Below, piece by piece: positions 22,085-31,268 of a stretch of DNA of 64,000 bases (the stretch's first letter is position 1; every line of letters begins with the position of its first letter). The DNA is from Bartonella birtlesii IBS 325 (GTDB taxonomy: Bacteria > Pseudomonadota > Alphaproteobacteria > Rhizobiales > Rhizobiaceae), in NCBI RefSeq assembly GCF_000273375.1, contig NZ_CM001557.1, forward strand, positions 446,466-510,465. The letters are read 5' to 3'. Both the position numbers and the translations under genes were made by a program. The notes beneath the pieces are model-generated. The model was not told where the DNA came from, did no database searches, and saw nothing but the letters and a program-made list of their open reading frames with translations.

Positions 22085-22091
22085 AATTTTT

Positions 22092-22916
22092 GTGACAAGA
22101 GATAAAAAAAACTTTCATTTGCACATGCTTTCTGATGCTACAGGAGAAACATTAATCTCTGTTGGAAGAGCTGTTGCATCACAATACACGATGAATCAAG
22201 TAACAGAACATATCTATCCAATGATTCGTAATGAGACACAATTACAAAGAGCTCTTGATGAAATACAACAAGAACCTGGTATTGTTCTTTACACAATCAT
22301 TGATCAAAAAATTAAACTTCTTCTTAAGAAGAAATGTGAAAAAATGAAAGTTCCCTGTATTGACATATTACATCCTGTTTTGGATGCTTTTCAGTCTTAT
22401 CTTGGAATACCAACAAATTTACGTGCCAGTGCACAACATGATCTCAATGCAGACTATTTTCGTCGTATTGAAGCGCTGGATTTTACAATAGAACATGATG
22501 ATGGACAATCTCCCAGTGATCTATCTAATGCAGATGTAATTCTTGTAGGAATCTCAAGAACATCTAAAACACCTACCAGTATTTATTTAGCAAATCGTGG
22601 AGTTAAGACAGCTAATGTTCCTCTTGTTCCGGGAATTGATTTACCAGAAGCTCTTTTAGAAGTAAAAAATTCTTTAATCATAGGTTTAATTGCTTCTGCC
22701 GAAAGAATCTCACATATTCGCCAAAATCGCGATTTGGGAGATAATTTTGCCATTGAGAGTTATACAAATCGTATCAATATTGCTGAAGAATTAACTTATG
22801 CAAAGCGCATTTGTGAACGTTTTGGTTGGCCTATTATTGACGTGACAAGGCGCTCTATTGAAGAGACCGCTGCTGCTATATTTGAGCTTTTAACGCGATT
22901 TCGTGAAGGAAAATGA
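22092..22916 (+). CDS. ppsR: Pyruvate,phosphate dikinase regulatory protein family (DUF299)
   Basis: Member of the bifunctional kinase/pyrophosphorylase family that regulates pyruvate,phosphate dikinase or PEP synthase by phosphorylating a threonine. It is 274 residues with a GTG start preceded by AAGGAG. The N-terminal HMLSDATGETLISVGRAV and the P-loop-like GISRTSKTPTSIYLANRG are diagnostic, and VPLVPG follows. No dikinase gene is present in the window. It is the first plus-strand gene beyond the candidate origin and is followed 9 bases later by maf. Confidence 0.9.
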   Translation: MTRDKKNFHLHMLSDATGETLISVGRAVASQYTMNQVTEHIYPMIRNETQLQRALDEIQQEPGIVLYTIIDQKIKLLLKKKCEKMKVPCIDILHPVLDAFQSYLGIPTNLRASAQHDLNADYFRRIEALDFTIEHDDGQSPSDLSNADVILVGISRTSKTPTSIYLANRGVKTANVPLVPGIDLPEALLEVKNSLIIGLIASAERISHIRQNRDLGDNFAIESYTNRINIAEELTYAKRICERFGWPIIDVTRRSIEETAAAIFELLTRFREGK

Positions 22917-22925
22917 AAGAATCCC

Positions 22926-23522
22926 ATGGTCACAGATAGGCTAATATTAGCATCCCTTAGTTTTTATCGTGCACAATTATTGAAAAAAGCTGGTTTAAGT
23001 TTTTTTACTGAAGCAGCTTCTTTTGATGAAAGAGAAATAGAAAAAACAGGAAAAACAAAGACTCCTAAAGAGCTCAGCTGTTTTCTTGCAAGTGCAAAAG
23101 CAAAAAATGTTTCCGACCGTTTTCCTGGTAACTTAGTTATTGGTTGTGATCAAGTACTTGATTTAAGAGGAAAAGTTTTACATAAAGTCACAAATAGTAA
23201 GGAAGCATATCAACGTTTACGTGATTTGTCAGGAAAATCCCATTCTCTTCATAGTGCAATAGCTTTATTTCAAAATGGCCAAGAAATTTGGACAGAAGTT
23301 TTTAGTGCGCATATGTTGGTGCGCCCTCTTTCATCAGAGTTTATTGAACGTTATTTATCGCGCGTGGGAACAAATGTTTTTAACAGTGTAGGAGTCTATC
23401 AAATTGAAGGAGAAGGAATTCATCTTTTTGATAAAATTGAAGGAGATTTTTTTACAATTATTGGTTTACCTTTATTGCCCTTACTTATAAAACTGCGTCA
23501 TTTAGGGGTTATTGATGGTTAA
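22926..23522 (+). CDS. maf: Maf-family nucleoside triphosphate pyrophosphatase
   Basis: House-cleaning pyrophosphatase that hydrolyses dTTP/UTP or modified nucleotides. It has 198 residues opening [23 protein letters not shown]; the usual SxSxxR signature appears here as SLSFYR. The catalytic GCDQVLD segment is near residue 75, and [12 protein letters not shown] closes the protein. Its TAA lies inside the aroE start region (aroE ATG at 23515, an 8-base overlap), so the two are translationally coupled. Confidence 0.9.
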   Translation: MVTDRLILASLSFYRAQLLKKAGLSFFTEAASFDEREIEKTGKTKTPKELSCFLASAKAKNVSDRFPGNLVIGCDQVLDLRGKVLHKVTNSKEAYQRLRDLSGKSHSLHSAIALFQNGQEIWTEVFSAHMLVRPLSSEFIERYLSRVGTNVFNSVGVYQIEGEGIHLFDKIEGDFFTIIGLPLLPLLIKLRHLGVIDG

Positions 23523-24396
23523 TCTAACAATAAAGCATGAAAAAATAGATTTTCCACGTGCCTTTGTTGTTGGTATTCCTATTCATCATTCAAAATCGCC
23601 AAAAATACATAATTTTTGGCTTAAACAATATGATCTACAAGGCGAATATATCGCACAAGAAGTAAGATCTGAAGAATTTAGGGATTTTTTCAGATCTCTA
23701 AAAAAGAGAGGGTTTTGTGGGGGTAATGTTACACTACCCCATAAACAGGAAGCTTTTCATTTGGCAAATTATAAAGATGATGTAGCAACAATGATTGGTG
23801 CTGTTAATACGCTTTGGTATGAAGGAGATAAACTTTGTGCCACAAATAGTGATGCTTACGGTTTTAGTGCTAATCTTGATGATTTTGCTCCTGATTGGAT
23901 AGGAGAAACGGCAGTTATTTTTGGTGCAGGTGGTGCTGCACGCGCTGTCCTATATTCCTTAAAAAAACGTGGATTTGAACGTATTTGCTTATTCAATCGT
24001 ACAAAGAGGCGTGCAGAAGATTTAGCGCAGCATTTTGGAAAAACTATTGAAGTTTGTGACTGGCAAAATATACATGAAATACTTTATCAGGCTGATTTGA
24101 TTGTTAATACAACTTCTTTAGGTATGATAAATCCTCATGAGAAAAAAAATGATTCTTTTTTTTGTGATTTTTATAACGCGAAGACAACAGCATTGGTGAC
24201 AGATATTGTTTACACACCATTGGTAACACCTTTTCTACAACAAGCAAAAACGCATGGTTTAAAAACTGTTGATGGACTGGGTATGCTTTTGCATCAAGCT
24301 GTTGTAGGTTTTGAACGATGGTTTGGAATAAGACCACAAGTTACAAAGGCACTACGAACAGCAATTTTAGAGGATATGGGTGAAGAAAAAAGATGA
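23515..24396 (+). CDS. aroE: Shikimate dehydrogenase
   Basis: NADPH-dependent reduction of 3-dehydroshikimate in aromatic amino-acid synthesis. From the ATG at 23515 it has 293 residues. The substrate site shows [17 protein letters not shown] and [13 protein letters not shown]; the cofactor site is [14 protein letters not shown] with [20 protein letters not shown] is near the end. It contains intact runs of eight A and eight T (near 24141-24163), both in frame. The end overlaps coaE as ATGA. Confidence 0.95.
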   Translation: MVNLTIKHEKIDFPRAFVVGIPIHHSKSPKIHNFWLKQYDLQGEYIAQEVRSEEFRDFFRSLKKRGFCGGNVTLPHKQEAFHLANYKDDVATMIGAVNTLWYEGDKLCATNSDAYGFSANLDDFAPDWIGETAVIFGAGGAARAVLYSLKKRGFERICLFNRTKRRAEDLAQHFGKTIEVCDWQNIHEILYQADLIVNTTSLGMINPHEKKNDSFFCDFYNAKTTALVTDIVYTPLVTPFLQQAKTHGLKTVDGLGMLLHQAVVGFERWFGIRPQVTKALRTAILEDMGEEKR

Positions 24397-24980
24397 AAAT
24401 CGTAGGATTGACTGGATCAATTGCTATGGGAAAATCAACAGTCGCTGATTTTTTCAAACAAGCAGGTATTTCTGTTTTTAGTGCTGATGATGCAGTACAT
24501 CAGCTTTATAAAGATGAACCAGTAGTATCACTTATAGCACGTGCATTTCCTAGTGTCATTGAAGATAATAAAATTAATCGCTTAAAGCTTTCTAAAATTT
24601 TATTAAACAATCATGATAAATTACAAAAATTAGAAAAAATAATTCATCCTCTAGTACAAGAAAAAGAAAAAGAATTTATTGAGAGAGCACACAGAGAGGA
24701 AAAAAAATTAGTTATTCTTGAGATTCCACTTCTTTTTGAAACAAAGAGTGAAAAACGTGTAGACAGTGTTATCGTTGTCTCTGCTCCACGAACAATACAA
24801 AAAGAGCGTGCGATGATTCGCCAAAATATGAATGAAGAAAAATTTGCCTTTATCAATGCGAGACAAATGCCTGATAAAGAAAAACGAGAACGTGCTGATT
24901 TTATTATTGATACAGGGAAAAATTTAGAGAATACACGTGAGCAAGTTTATTACGTGATAAAAAAGTTACTAAAGAATTAA
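24393..24980 (+). CDS. coaE: Dephospho-CoA kinase
   Basis: Last step of CoA synthesis: phosphorylation of dephospho-CoA. It has 195 residues; the P-loop [14 protein letters not shown] is at the N-terminus, where the family usually has GSIGMGKST, and DDAVHQLY and LEIPLLFET follow. The ATG overlaps the aroE stop (ATGA). It is followed by dnaQ after 4 bases. Confidence 0.94.
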   Translation: MKIVGLTGSIAMGKSTVADFFKQAGISVFSADDAVHQLYKDEPVVSLIARAFPSVIEDNKINRLKLSKILLNNHDKLQKLEKIIHPLVQEKEKEFIERAHREEKKLVILEIPLLFETKSEKRVDSVIVVSAPRTIQKERAMIRQNMNEEKFAFINARQMPDKEKRERADFIIDTGKNLENTREQVYYVIKKLLKN

Positions 24981-24984
24981 AGTC

Positions 24985-25692
24985 ATGCGTGAAGTTATTT
25001 TTGATACAGAAACAACAGGTTTAGATAAAGAGAAAGATCGCATAATAGAAATCGGTTGTGTAGAGATGGTTGATCGTTATCTTACAGGGCGCCGATTCCA
25101 TGTTTATTTGAATCCACAAGGCATTATTATTCCTGATGAAGTTGTAGCGATTCATGGATTGACCAATGAACGCTTAAAGAATGAAAAAAACTTTAGTGAT
25201 ATTGCTGATGAGTTTTTAGAATTTATTAATGGCGCAACAATGATTGCTCATAATGCAAGCTTTGATATTGGTTTTCTTAATGCAGAATTAGGACGGGCGA
25301 ATAGACCACTTATCAGTGTTGATAACATTCTTGATACATTGGCTATGGCACGGCGTAAGTTTCCTATGGGACCGAATTCACTTGATGTTTTGTGCAAACG
25401 TTTTGGAATTGATAATAGTCATCGTGTTCTTCATGGCGCTTTACTTGATGCAGAGATTCTTGCCGATGTTTACATCGAACTCATTGGTGGCAAGCAGGGG
25501 GTATTAGGTTTTAATAAAAAGCAGGGAGATGATGAAGATTCCAAAAATGACAAAGATGCTCTCTATGCGGTTAAATCCCGTCCACAAGCCTTAGCTCCAA
25601 GATTAAGTGCACAAGAAAAAAGTCTGCATGCTGATTTTATTAACAAAATGGGAGAAAAGGCTTTGTGGAATGATTTCGAAATTCCTGAGTAA
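24985..25692 (+). CDS. dnaQ: DNA polymerase III epsilon subunit, 3'-5' proofreading exonuclease
   Basis: Proofreading subunit of the replicative polymerase. The 235 residues carry the exonuclease motifs FDTETTGLD (Exo I), IAHNASFDIGFL (Exo II) and HGALLDAEILADVY (Exo III with its histidine). The C-terminal tail, which normally contacts the alpha subunit, has an acidic linker (GDDEDSKNDKD) and a charged end. It is the last gene of the maf-aroE-coaE-dnaQ cluster. Confidence 0.95.
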   Translation: MREVIFDTETTGLDKEKDRIIEIGCVEMVDRYLTGRRFHVYLNPQGIIIPDEVVAIHGLTNERLKNEKNFSDIADEFLEFINGATMIAHNASFDIGFLNAELGRANRPLISVDNILDTLAMARRKFPMGPNSLDVLCKRFGIDNSHRVLHGALLDAEILADVYIELIGGKQGVLGFNKKQGDDEDSKNDKDALYAVKSRPQALAPRLSAQEKSLHADFINKMGEKALWNDFEIPE

Positions 25693-25751
25693 AGAATGCA
25701 ACCTTTTTCTTTAAATCTGGGAAGAATAAAATCTCTAAAAACACTGCCCTT

Positions 25752-25793
25752 AAAAAATACGGTCGTTGTGGGGAGGGGAACACCACAACGACC
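25752..25793 (-). terminator. Intrinsic terminator, minus strand
   Basis: GGTCGTTGTGG at 25761-25771 pairs perfectly with CCACAACGACC at 25783-25793, leaving an 11-base loop. On the minus strand the hairpin is followed by GTATTTTTT, a classical U tract; on the plus strand no T run follows. Since no minus-strand protein gene lies upstream, it should end a non-coding transcript. Confidence 0.8.
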
Positions 25794-25837
25794 ATGTCGC
25801 CACATAGTACCTCAGCTATCATAGGAGGAGCAAAATG
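25752..25837 (-). ncRNA. Candidate small RNA with two anti-Shine-Dalgarno motifs
   Basis: On the minus strand a TATAAT box (plus 25844-25849) is followed about 7 bases later by a stretch of about 85 bases that ends in a strong terminator. The would-be RNA carries GCUCCUCCU near its 5' end (plus 25822-25831) and UUCCCCUCC in the loop of the terminator hairpin. Exposed CCUCC motifs able to pair with ribosome-binding sites are a feature of several alphaproteobacterial small-RNA families (suhB/ar14 type, CcsR cuckoo RNAs). I cannot assign it to one. The -35 element is weak, and the start point is an estimate. Confidence 0.5.
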
Positions 25838-26021
25838 AAAGCTATTATATCCTGTAACAGCAAAGAAAAGCTCTAGGTACCAAATATAAATTGCAACGAC
25901 TTCATACCTTATGAAAAGAAAAAATGGCTTTTTAGAGGCAGCTTGATAAATTTTATTATAAGAGCAAAAAAATATTTGAGAGAGAATTATTTTTAGGCAG
26001 AAATGGAGAAGTGAAATTGTC

Positions 26022-28928
26022 ATGAAAGCAACAGATCATCTTTTTTTGGTTGATGGGTCGGGCTATATTTTTCGTGCTTACTATGCTTTACCGCCTTTAA
26101 AGCGCAAAAAGGATGGTCTTCCTGTAGGAGCTGTCGCTGGTTTTTGTAATATGCTATGGAAATTACTCTGTGATGCGCGCAATACAGCTACTGGTGTTGT
26201 TCCAACGCATTTTGCTGTTATTTTTGATTATTCATCCGATACATTTCGGAAACAAATTTATCCACAATATAAGGCAAATCGTGAGATACCTCCTGAAGAT
26301 CTTATTCCACAATTCGCATTAATACGCCAAGCAACAAAAGCTTTTAATTTGCCTTGTATTGAAGAGGAAGGATTTGAAGCGGATGATTTAATTGCTACCT
26401 ATGCAAAATTGGCAACAAAGGTTGGAGCAAAAACAACAATTATTTCTTCTGATAAAGATCTTATGCAACTCGTAAATACGCATGTATCTTTGTATGATAG
26501 TATGAAAGATAAACATATTGGTATTTCCGAAGTTATAGAAAAATGGGGTGTCGCACCTGAAAAAATGGTTGATTTGCAGGCTTTGATTGGAGATACAACA
26601 GATAATGTGCCAGGTATTCCAGGTATTGGTCCAAAAATCGCTGCCCAACTGCTGGATCAATTTGGTTCTCTTGATCTTTTATTACAGCGCGTGGCAGAAA
26701 TTAAGCAAACAAAACGGCGTGAAAATATTCAAAATTATAGTGAACAGGCAAAAATTTCTCGTGAACTGGTGCGTCTTAAAACAGATGTGCCTATAGACAA
26801 TAATTTAGACGATTTTATTTTGGAACCCCAAGATGGTCCACGCTTAATCGCTTTTCTTAAAACGATGGAATTTACGACATTAACACGTCGTGTAGCAGAG
26901 GCAACGATGTGCGATGCAGCAGTAATTGATGCACTTGATATAGATGTTGAATGGGAAAAGCCTAAATATAAGAACGATTTTGATATAAAAGATGTTAATA
27001 GTACACTCTCACATAATTTTTCTGAAAATTCTCCACAAAGCTTAGCGGAAAAGTGCAAAGGTCAAGCACTAACACAAAAAATTACAAGAGATACTTATAC
27101 AACTATTCTTGATGAAGAAGTTTTGAAAGATTGGTTATGGAAAGCAGAAGAACAAGGCTTTTTTGCTTTTGATACTGAAACAACTTCACTTGATCCACTA
27201 CAAGCAAAGCTTGTTGGTTTTTCATTAGCATTAAAGCCGGGAAAAGCAGCTTATGTGCCTCTTGAACATGTTGAAGGGGAAGATGATCTGTTAGGAGGAG
27301 CGCGCATTGTAGGGCAGATTGAACCCCAGAAAGCTTTAGCACTTTTAAAGCCGATATTAGAAAATCAAGCAGTTTTAAAAATTGGCCAGAATATAAAATA
27401 TGATTGGTTAGTGATGAAGCAAAAGGGCATTGTGATACGTTCTTTTGATGATACCATGCTTTTGTCCTATGTTTTGGATGCTGGATCTTTAACCCATAAT
27501 ATGGATGATTTGTCTAAACGTTGGCTTGGACATACACCGATTGCCTACAAGGATTTAACGCATAACGGAAAAAAGATCACTTCTTTTGCAAAGGTGGATT
27601 TGAAACAGGCAACTCTTTATGCGGCTGAAGATGCTGATGTAACGCTGCGTTTGTGGCAAGTTTTAAAACCACAACTTGTATCTCAAAGGATGACAAAAAT
27701 TTATGAACGTTTTGATAGGCCGCTAATAGAAGTACTCGCGAGAATGGAAGAACGTGGGATTCTTGTTGATAGGCAGATTTTATTGCGTCTTTCAGGAGAA
27801 TTAGCGCAGGCTGCTTTGATTCTAGAAGAGGAAATTTATCAGCTAGCTGGTGAGAAATTTAATATTGCTTCACCAAAGCAATTAGGTGATATCCTTTTTG
27901 GCAAAATGAGATTACCCGGAGGTGCTAAAACCAAGGGTGGACAGTGGTCAACTTCTGCACAGACTTTAGAAGAATTAGCTGCTGAAGGCCATGTTTTACC
28001 GCGTAAAGTCATTGATTGGCGCCAGCTTGCAAAGCTAAAATCTACTTATACAGATGCTTTGCCCTCTTATATTTTGCCAAAAACAGGGCGAGTCCATACA
28101 AACTACTCTTTGGCAACAACATCAACAGGGCGGTTATCATCATCAGAACCAAATTTACAAAATATTCCTGTACGGACCGCTGAAGGGCGTAAAATTCGCA
28201 CAGCTTTTATTGCTCCAAAAGGACATGTGTTACTTTCGGCCGATTATAGTCAGATTGAATTGCGTATTCTTGCGCATATTGCCGATATCACGGCATTAAA
28301 AGAAGCTTTTGCTAAAGGGCAGGATATTCATGCTATGACGGCATCACAAATGTTTGGCGTTGCGATAGAGGGGATGGATTCAGATATACGGCGTCGTGCA
28401 AAAGCAATTAATTTTGGTATTATTTATGGCATTTCAGCATTTGGATTAGCCAATCAATTGGGATTTTCACGGCAAGAAGCAGGGCGTTATATTCAACTCT
28501 ATTTTGAAAGATTTCCAGGAATTAAAGACTATATGGAGAAAACAAAAATCTTTGCACGTCAGAATGGGTATGTAGAGACAATTTTTGGACGTCGTATTCA
28601 TTATCCAGAAATAAAAGCAACGAATCTACAAGTTCGTTCTTTTAATGAGCGTGCTGCTATTAATGCACCGATTCAAGGGTCAGCAGCAGATATTATTCGC
28701 CGTGCCATGATTCACATGGAAGATGCTTTGCAAAAAGAGAAATTATCAGCAAAAATGTTGCTACAAGTGCATGATGAACTGATTTTTGAGGTACCAGAAG
28801 ATGAAAGTGAAAAAACCATGGTTGTTGTTAAAAAGGTCATGGAAAATGCTGCAATGCCTGTTCTCTCTTTATCAGTACCCCTTGAAGTAAAAGTCATGAT
28901 TGCAAAAAATTGGGATGAAGCACATTAA
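26022..28928 (+). CDS. polA: DNA polymerase I
   Basis: Repair and Okazaki-fragment polymerase of 968 residues with all three activities. The 5' nuclease domain (about 1-300) shows LVDGSGYIFRAYYA and GIPGIGPKIAAQLL. The 3'-5' exonuclease domain (about 350-560) has the catalytic FDTETTSLD, QNIKYDWLVM and YAAEDADVTLRLW, so proofreading is intact, which is not true of every bacterial PolA. The polymerase domain has SADYSQIELRILAHI (motif A), RRAKAINFGIIYGIS (motif B) and QVHDELIFEVP (motif C). It ends 10 bases from the convergent nuclease-family gene. Confidence 0.98.
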   Translation: MKATDHLFLVDGSGYIFRAYYALPPLKRKKDGLPVGAVAGFCNMLWKLLCDARNTATGVVPTHFAVIFDYSSDTFRKQIYPQYKANREIPPEDLIPQFALIRQATKAFNLPCIEEEGFEADDLIATYAKLATKVGAKTTIISSDKDLMQLVNTHVSLYDSMKDKHIGISEVIEKWGVAPEKMVDLQALIGDTTDNVPGIPGIGPKIAAQLLDQFGSLDLLLQRVAEIKQTKRRENIQNYSEQAKISRELVRLKTDVPIDNNLDDFILEPQDGPRLIAFLKTMEFTTLTRRVAEATMCDAAVIDALDIDVEWEKPKYKNDFDIKDVNSTLSHNFSENSPQSLAEKCKGQALTQKITRDTYTTILDEEVLKDWLWKAEEQGFFAFDTETTSLDPLQAKLVGFSLALKPGKAAYVPLEHVEGEDDLLGGARIVGQIEPQKALALLKPILENQAVLKIGQNIKYDWLVMKQKGIVIRSFDDTMLLSYVLDAGSLTHNMDDLSKRWLGHTPIAYKDLTHNGKKITSFAKVDLKQATLYAAEDADVTLRLWQVLKPQLVSQRMTKIYERFDRPLIEVLARMEERGILVDRQILLRLSGELAQAALILEEEIYQLAGEKFNIASPKQLGDILFGKMRLPGGAKTKGGQWSTSAQTLEELAAEGHVLPRKVIDWRQLAKLKSTYTDALPSYILPKTGRVHTNYSLATTSTGRLSSSEPNLQNIPVRTAEGRKIRTAFIAPKGHVLLSADYSQIELRILAHIADITALKEAFAKGQDIHAMTASQMFGVAIEGMDSDIRRRAKAINFGIIYGISAFGLANQLGFSRQEAGRYIQLYFERFPGIKDYMEKTKIFARQNGYVETIFGRRIHYPEIKATNLQVRSFNERAAINAPIQGSAADIIRRAMIHMEDALQKEKLSAKMLLQVHDELIFEVPEDESEKTMVVVKKVMENAAMPVLSLSVPLEVKVMIAKNWDEAH

Positions 28929-28938
28929 TCTTTTTCAG

Positions 28939-29802
28939 TTATTTGTTTTGAATAATAGCTATTGCATTGGCAAGATCAAGATAGGCTTTAATAGGCAAAT
29001 GATCGGAGGCAACGCGTGCAAGCGATGAGTTGTGATTTTCAATATTTTTCACTAACTGATGGGGAAAAGCAAAAATTCTATCAAGAGCCAAAAAAGGAAA
29101 GCGAGAAGGAAAGCTTGGTACAGTTCCAAGTGTACTATCAAAATAGGGAGAAAAATGCTTTAAAGAAGAGCCTTTTCCCCTCCGCCATTCATTAAAATCC
29201 CCAACGAGGAGTGTAGGCATAAGGGGGCGTTTTTGCAGAAGTGCAAGGAGTGTTTTTGTTTGTTGATTACGAGAATGACGTAATAAGCCAAAATGAGCGG
29301 CAATGATACGTATAAGGCCGATTTCCATTTCAAACTCTACAATCACAGCGCCACGCGGCTCAATGCCAGGAAGAGTGACTTGTAAGATATCGCGTACATG
29401 TCCTTTTCGCAAAAAAAGAGCGTTACCATGCCAGCCATGCCCTTGAGGCGACATGGTATTCAAAGGCACTGGAATCAGGCCTGTTTTGCTTTTTAAAAGT
29501 TGAAGATCAATCAAGCCAACGCGTTCACCAAAACGTTTATCTGCTTCTTGAAGTGCAAGAATATCAACTTGTAGTTCAGTAATAACATGGACAATACGCG
29601 TAGGATTAAAAATTTTGTCAACACCTACGCATTTATGAACATTATAAGAAGCAACGGTAAGATCGTAATGAAGGTTTTGATTGGTTTTATTTGACTGATG
29701 ACAAAAATTATTATCACCTGTCTTTGCAAGAGAGCTATGGAGTTTTTGTTGTATAAGTGCAGAAAATCGAGAAAATCTCTGCTTATAAGGCATTTTTGTC
29801 AT
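28939..29802 (-). CDS. Endonuclease/exonuclease/phosphatase family protein
   Basis: Metal-dependent hydrolase of the DNase I-like superfamily. Conserved pieces are VASYNVHKCVGVD, ILALQEAD (metal-binding Glu), GDFNEWRR and the C-terminal SDHLPI with the catalytic histidine. Rhizobial relatives are annotated only by family, so the substrate (DNA, phospholipid or sugar phosphate) is unknown. The start is uncertain: an ATG at 29802 (288 residues) or 29793, neither with a clear ribosome-binding site. A longer reading to a TTG at 29895 would run through the terminator of the upstream gene and is rejected. Confidence 0.8.
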   Translation of the reverse strand: MTKMPYKQRFSRFSALIQQKLHSSLAKTGDNNFCHQSNKTNQNLHYDLTVASYNVHKCVGVDKIFNPTRIVHVITELQVDILALQEADKRFGERVGLIDLQLLKSKTGLIPVPLNTMSPQGHGWHGNALFLRKGHVRDILQVTLPGIEPRGAVIVEFEMEIGLIRIIAAHFGLLRHSRNQQTKTLLALLQKRPLMPTLLVGDFNEWRRGKGSSLKHFSPYFDSTLGTVPSFPSRFPFLALDRIFAFPHQLVKNIENHNSSLARVASDHLPIKAYLDLANAIAIIQNK

Positions 29803-29859
29803 TTTATTAAGCAAGTACACTAACAAGAAAAAAGAACAAGCCTTGTGTTTAAAAAACGC

Positions 29860-29899
29860 TAAAAACAAAAAGACCTTGCTCCTTTTAAGAAACAAGGTC
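29860..29899 (-). terminator. Intrinsic terminator of the Bax-inhibitor-1 gene
   Basis: GACCTTG at 29872-29878 pairs with CAAGGTC at 29893-29899 around a 14-base loop. On the minus strand the stem is followed by TTTTTGTTTTT. It lies about 27 bases after the stop of the minus-strand gene at 29926 and shows that the downstream nuclease-family gene needs its own promoter. Confidence 0.75.
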
Positions 29900-29925
29900 C
29901 CTCAATTAAGTGATAATTTTCGCAA

Positions 29926-30699
29926 TTAATCACGATTCGAGCCGAGAAATTGCAATAAGAAAACAAACATATTAATAAAATCAAGATAGAGATTCAAAGC
30001 CCCCATAATAATTTTACGTCCTTTTGCATCGCTTTGATCTCCTTCATAATACATTAACTTAATATTCTGTGTATCGTAAGCTGTTAAACCAGCAAAAATA
30101 AATATACCAATCACAGAGATAGCAAACTGCAAGGCAGTTGATCCAAGAAAGATATTCACAAGCATAGAAAGCATCAAGCCAATCAAACCGATGCAAAAGA
30201 ATGAACCCATCGCCGTGAGATCACGCTTTGTTGTGTAACCATAAAGTGAAAGAGCACCAAAAGACGCTGCGGTAATAACAAAGGTCTGCACAACACTTTC
30301 CGTGGTATAACGCAAAATAATAGAGGAGAGTGAGAATCCAACAAGAGCAGCGTATCCAAAAAAGAGGCTACGGGCTGCACTTGTACTCAATGTGTTTATT
30401 TTGAAACTAAGGAATAAAACCGCTACAAGTGGTGCAAACATAACAATATAAGAAAGTGGCGATGTATAGAATGTTACTCCAAATGAAGTCAAATAAACAC
30501 TACTATTGATTTGAGCGGCTGCCTGGCTCATATCTGTTGTCGTTGCTAATGATGCAACTGCATAAGCAGCAGCGGCTGTAATAAGCAAACCAATGGCCAT
30601 TGTATTATAAACGCCCAGCATATAGCTGCGCAATCCTAGATCAATTGATGCATCGGCACGAGAAACAGATGCCGAACGTAAATTTTTGAAATCAGCCAT
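29926..30699 (-). CDS. Bax inhibitor-1/YccA family membrane protein
   Basis: Seven-helix integral membrane protein of the Bax inhibitor-1 (BI-1, TMBIM) family, 257 residues. A soluble N-terminus (about 25 residues, DLGLRSYMLGVYNTM) is followed by about seven hydrophobic spans; the signature near the C-terminus is FAGLTAYDTQNIKLMYYEGDQ, with the family aspartate pair. Eukaryotic members affect calcium leak and cell death, and bacterial relatives include the pH-sensitive YetJ; the role here is not known. The ATG at 30699 is preceded by AAAGGAC. It has its own terminator at 29872. Confidence 0.92.
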   Translation of the reverse strand: MADFKNLRSASVSRADASIDLGLRSYMLGVYNTMAIGLLITAAAAYAVASLATTTDMSQAAAQINSSVYLTSFGVTFYTSPLSYIVMFAPLVAVLFLSFKINTLSTSAARSLFFGYAALVGFSLSSIILRYTTESVVQTFVITAASFGALSLYGYTTKRDLTAMGSFFCIGLIGLMLSMLVNIFLGSTALQFAISVIGIFIFAGLTAYDTQNIKLMYYEGDQSDAKGRKIIMGALNLYLDFINMFVFLLQFLGSNRD

Positions 30700-31268
30700 A
30701 ATATAAAGTCCTTTAGTATATGTTCCGCCAGATTTTGGAGTTTAAAAGAATATCTGTATATTGTAACAGCACTTTATGTATAAACCTTTACTTGGTACAT
30801 ACAAACAACTCCAGGCGCCGCTAGCGGAATTCCAGCATACCTCCCTCTATTATGGGGATTTATTTTAAAATTACAAGAGACTTATCTTGGCAAGAAACCT
30901 TACAAATTGGTAAGGAATAAGCTTATTTTGAGTAAAATCATGAAGTTTACTTATGCGAAGGGAAAAGTTTAAATGATAAGTTTTTGTTTCTTTATAAAGA
31001 ATATGAAAAACGTAATGCAAAATCTATAAATACGAATCATCATTTTTCTTAATGAGATTACGCTTCTCACATCGAACAGCATTATATTGCACATTTACGC
31101 GTTTGTTTTAAAGAGACATTTCTTTGCTTTAGACTCTTCAACCTATCTCACCCCAGTGCCCATATAATGAAGTGCCCAATTTATAATATAAAAAATAATA
31201 TAATGGTAAAGCCATTGCGCATCGCCTATTTACGCTTATCTTGTATCACATAAGCAAATAATTTCATT
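30700..31268. other. Gene-free region between the Bax-inhibitor-1 gene and lspA
   Basis: No open frame of substance and no RNA gene is recognised in these 569 bases. Near 30813-30827 there is an isolated GC-rich patch (GGCGCC followed by the 10-base palindrome CCGCTAGCGG at 30818-30827) in otherwise AT-rich DNA. The left end must carry the promoter of the Bax-inhibitor-1 gene. Confidence 0.5.

Larger units (their letters stand above)
21488..22091. other. Candidate chromosomal replication origin (oriC)
   Basis: This 604-base gap has no gene and is very AT-rich. It separates the minus-strand rho-to-parB run from the plus-strand ppsR-to-polA run, so genes on both sides point away from it. It contains a perfect DnaA box TTATCCACA at 21893-21901, a perfect box on the other strand (TGTGCATAA, 21999-22007), one-mismatch boxes at 21881-21889 and 22057-22065, and a perfect CtrA box at 22070-22084. 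parA, parB and parS sites lie within 7 kb. This rho/ppsR neighbourhood is where rhizobial chromosomes tend to have their origin. GC-skew was not computed, so the assignment stays an inference. Confidence 0.7.
25693..26021. other. dnaQ-polA intergenic region holding a candidate minus-strand small RNA
   Basis: The 329 bases contain no convincing protein gene. The left part carries a perfect 11-base-pair inverted repeat that reads as an intrinsic terminator on the minus strand (see the terminator and ncRNA entries). The right part (25880-26021) is AT-rich and must hold the polA promoter; nothing else is seen there. Confidence 0.7.

Noticed and set aside
22092..22916. Considered whether the GTG start of ppsR was wrong.
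   Set aside because: AAGGAG stands 11 bases before the GTG and the protein begins at the family N-terminus, so the GTG is kept.
25835..25876. A 13-codon plus-strand open frame (MKAIISCNSKEKL) preceded by a perfect AGGAGG at ideal spacing.
   Set aside because: The AGGAGG is the complement of the CCUCCU motif of the minus-strand small-RNA candidate, which explains it more simply; the peptide has no recognisable features. It could still be tested by ribosome profiling.
30818..30827. GC-rich palindrome CCGCTAGCGG next to GGCGCC in an AT-rich gap.
   Set aside because: Too short to interpret; no gene, terminator or repeat copy could be linked to it within the window.
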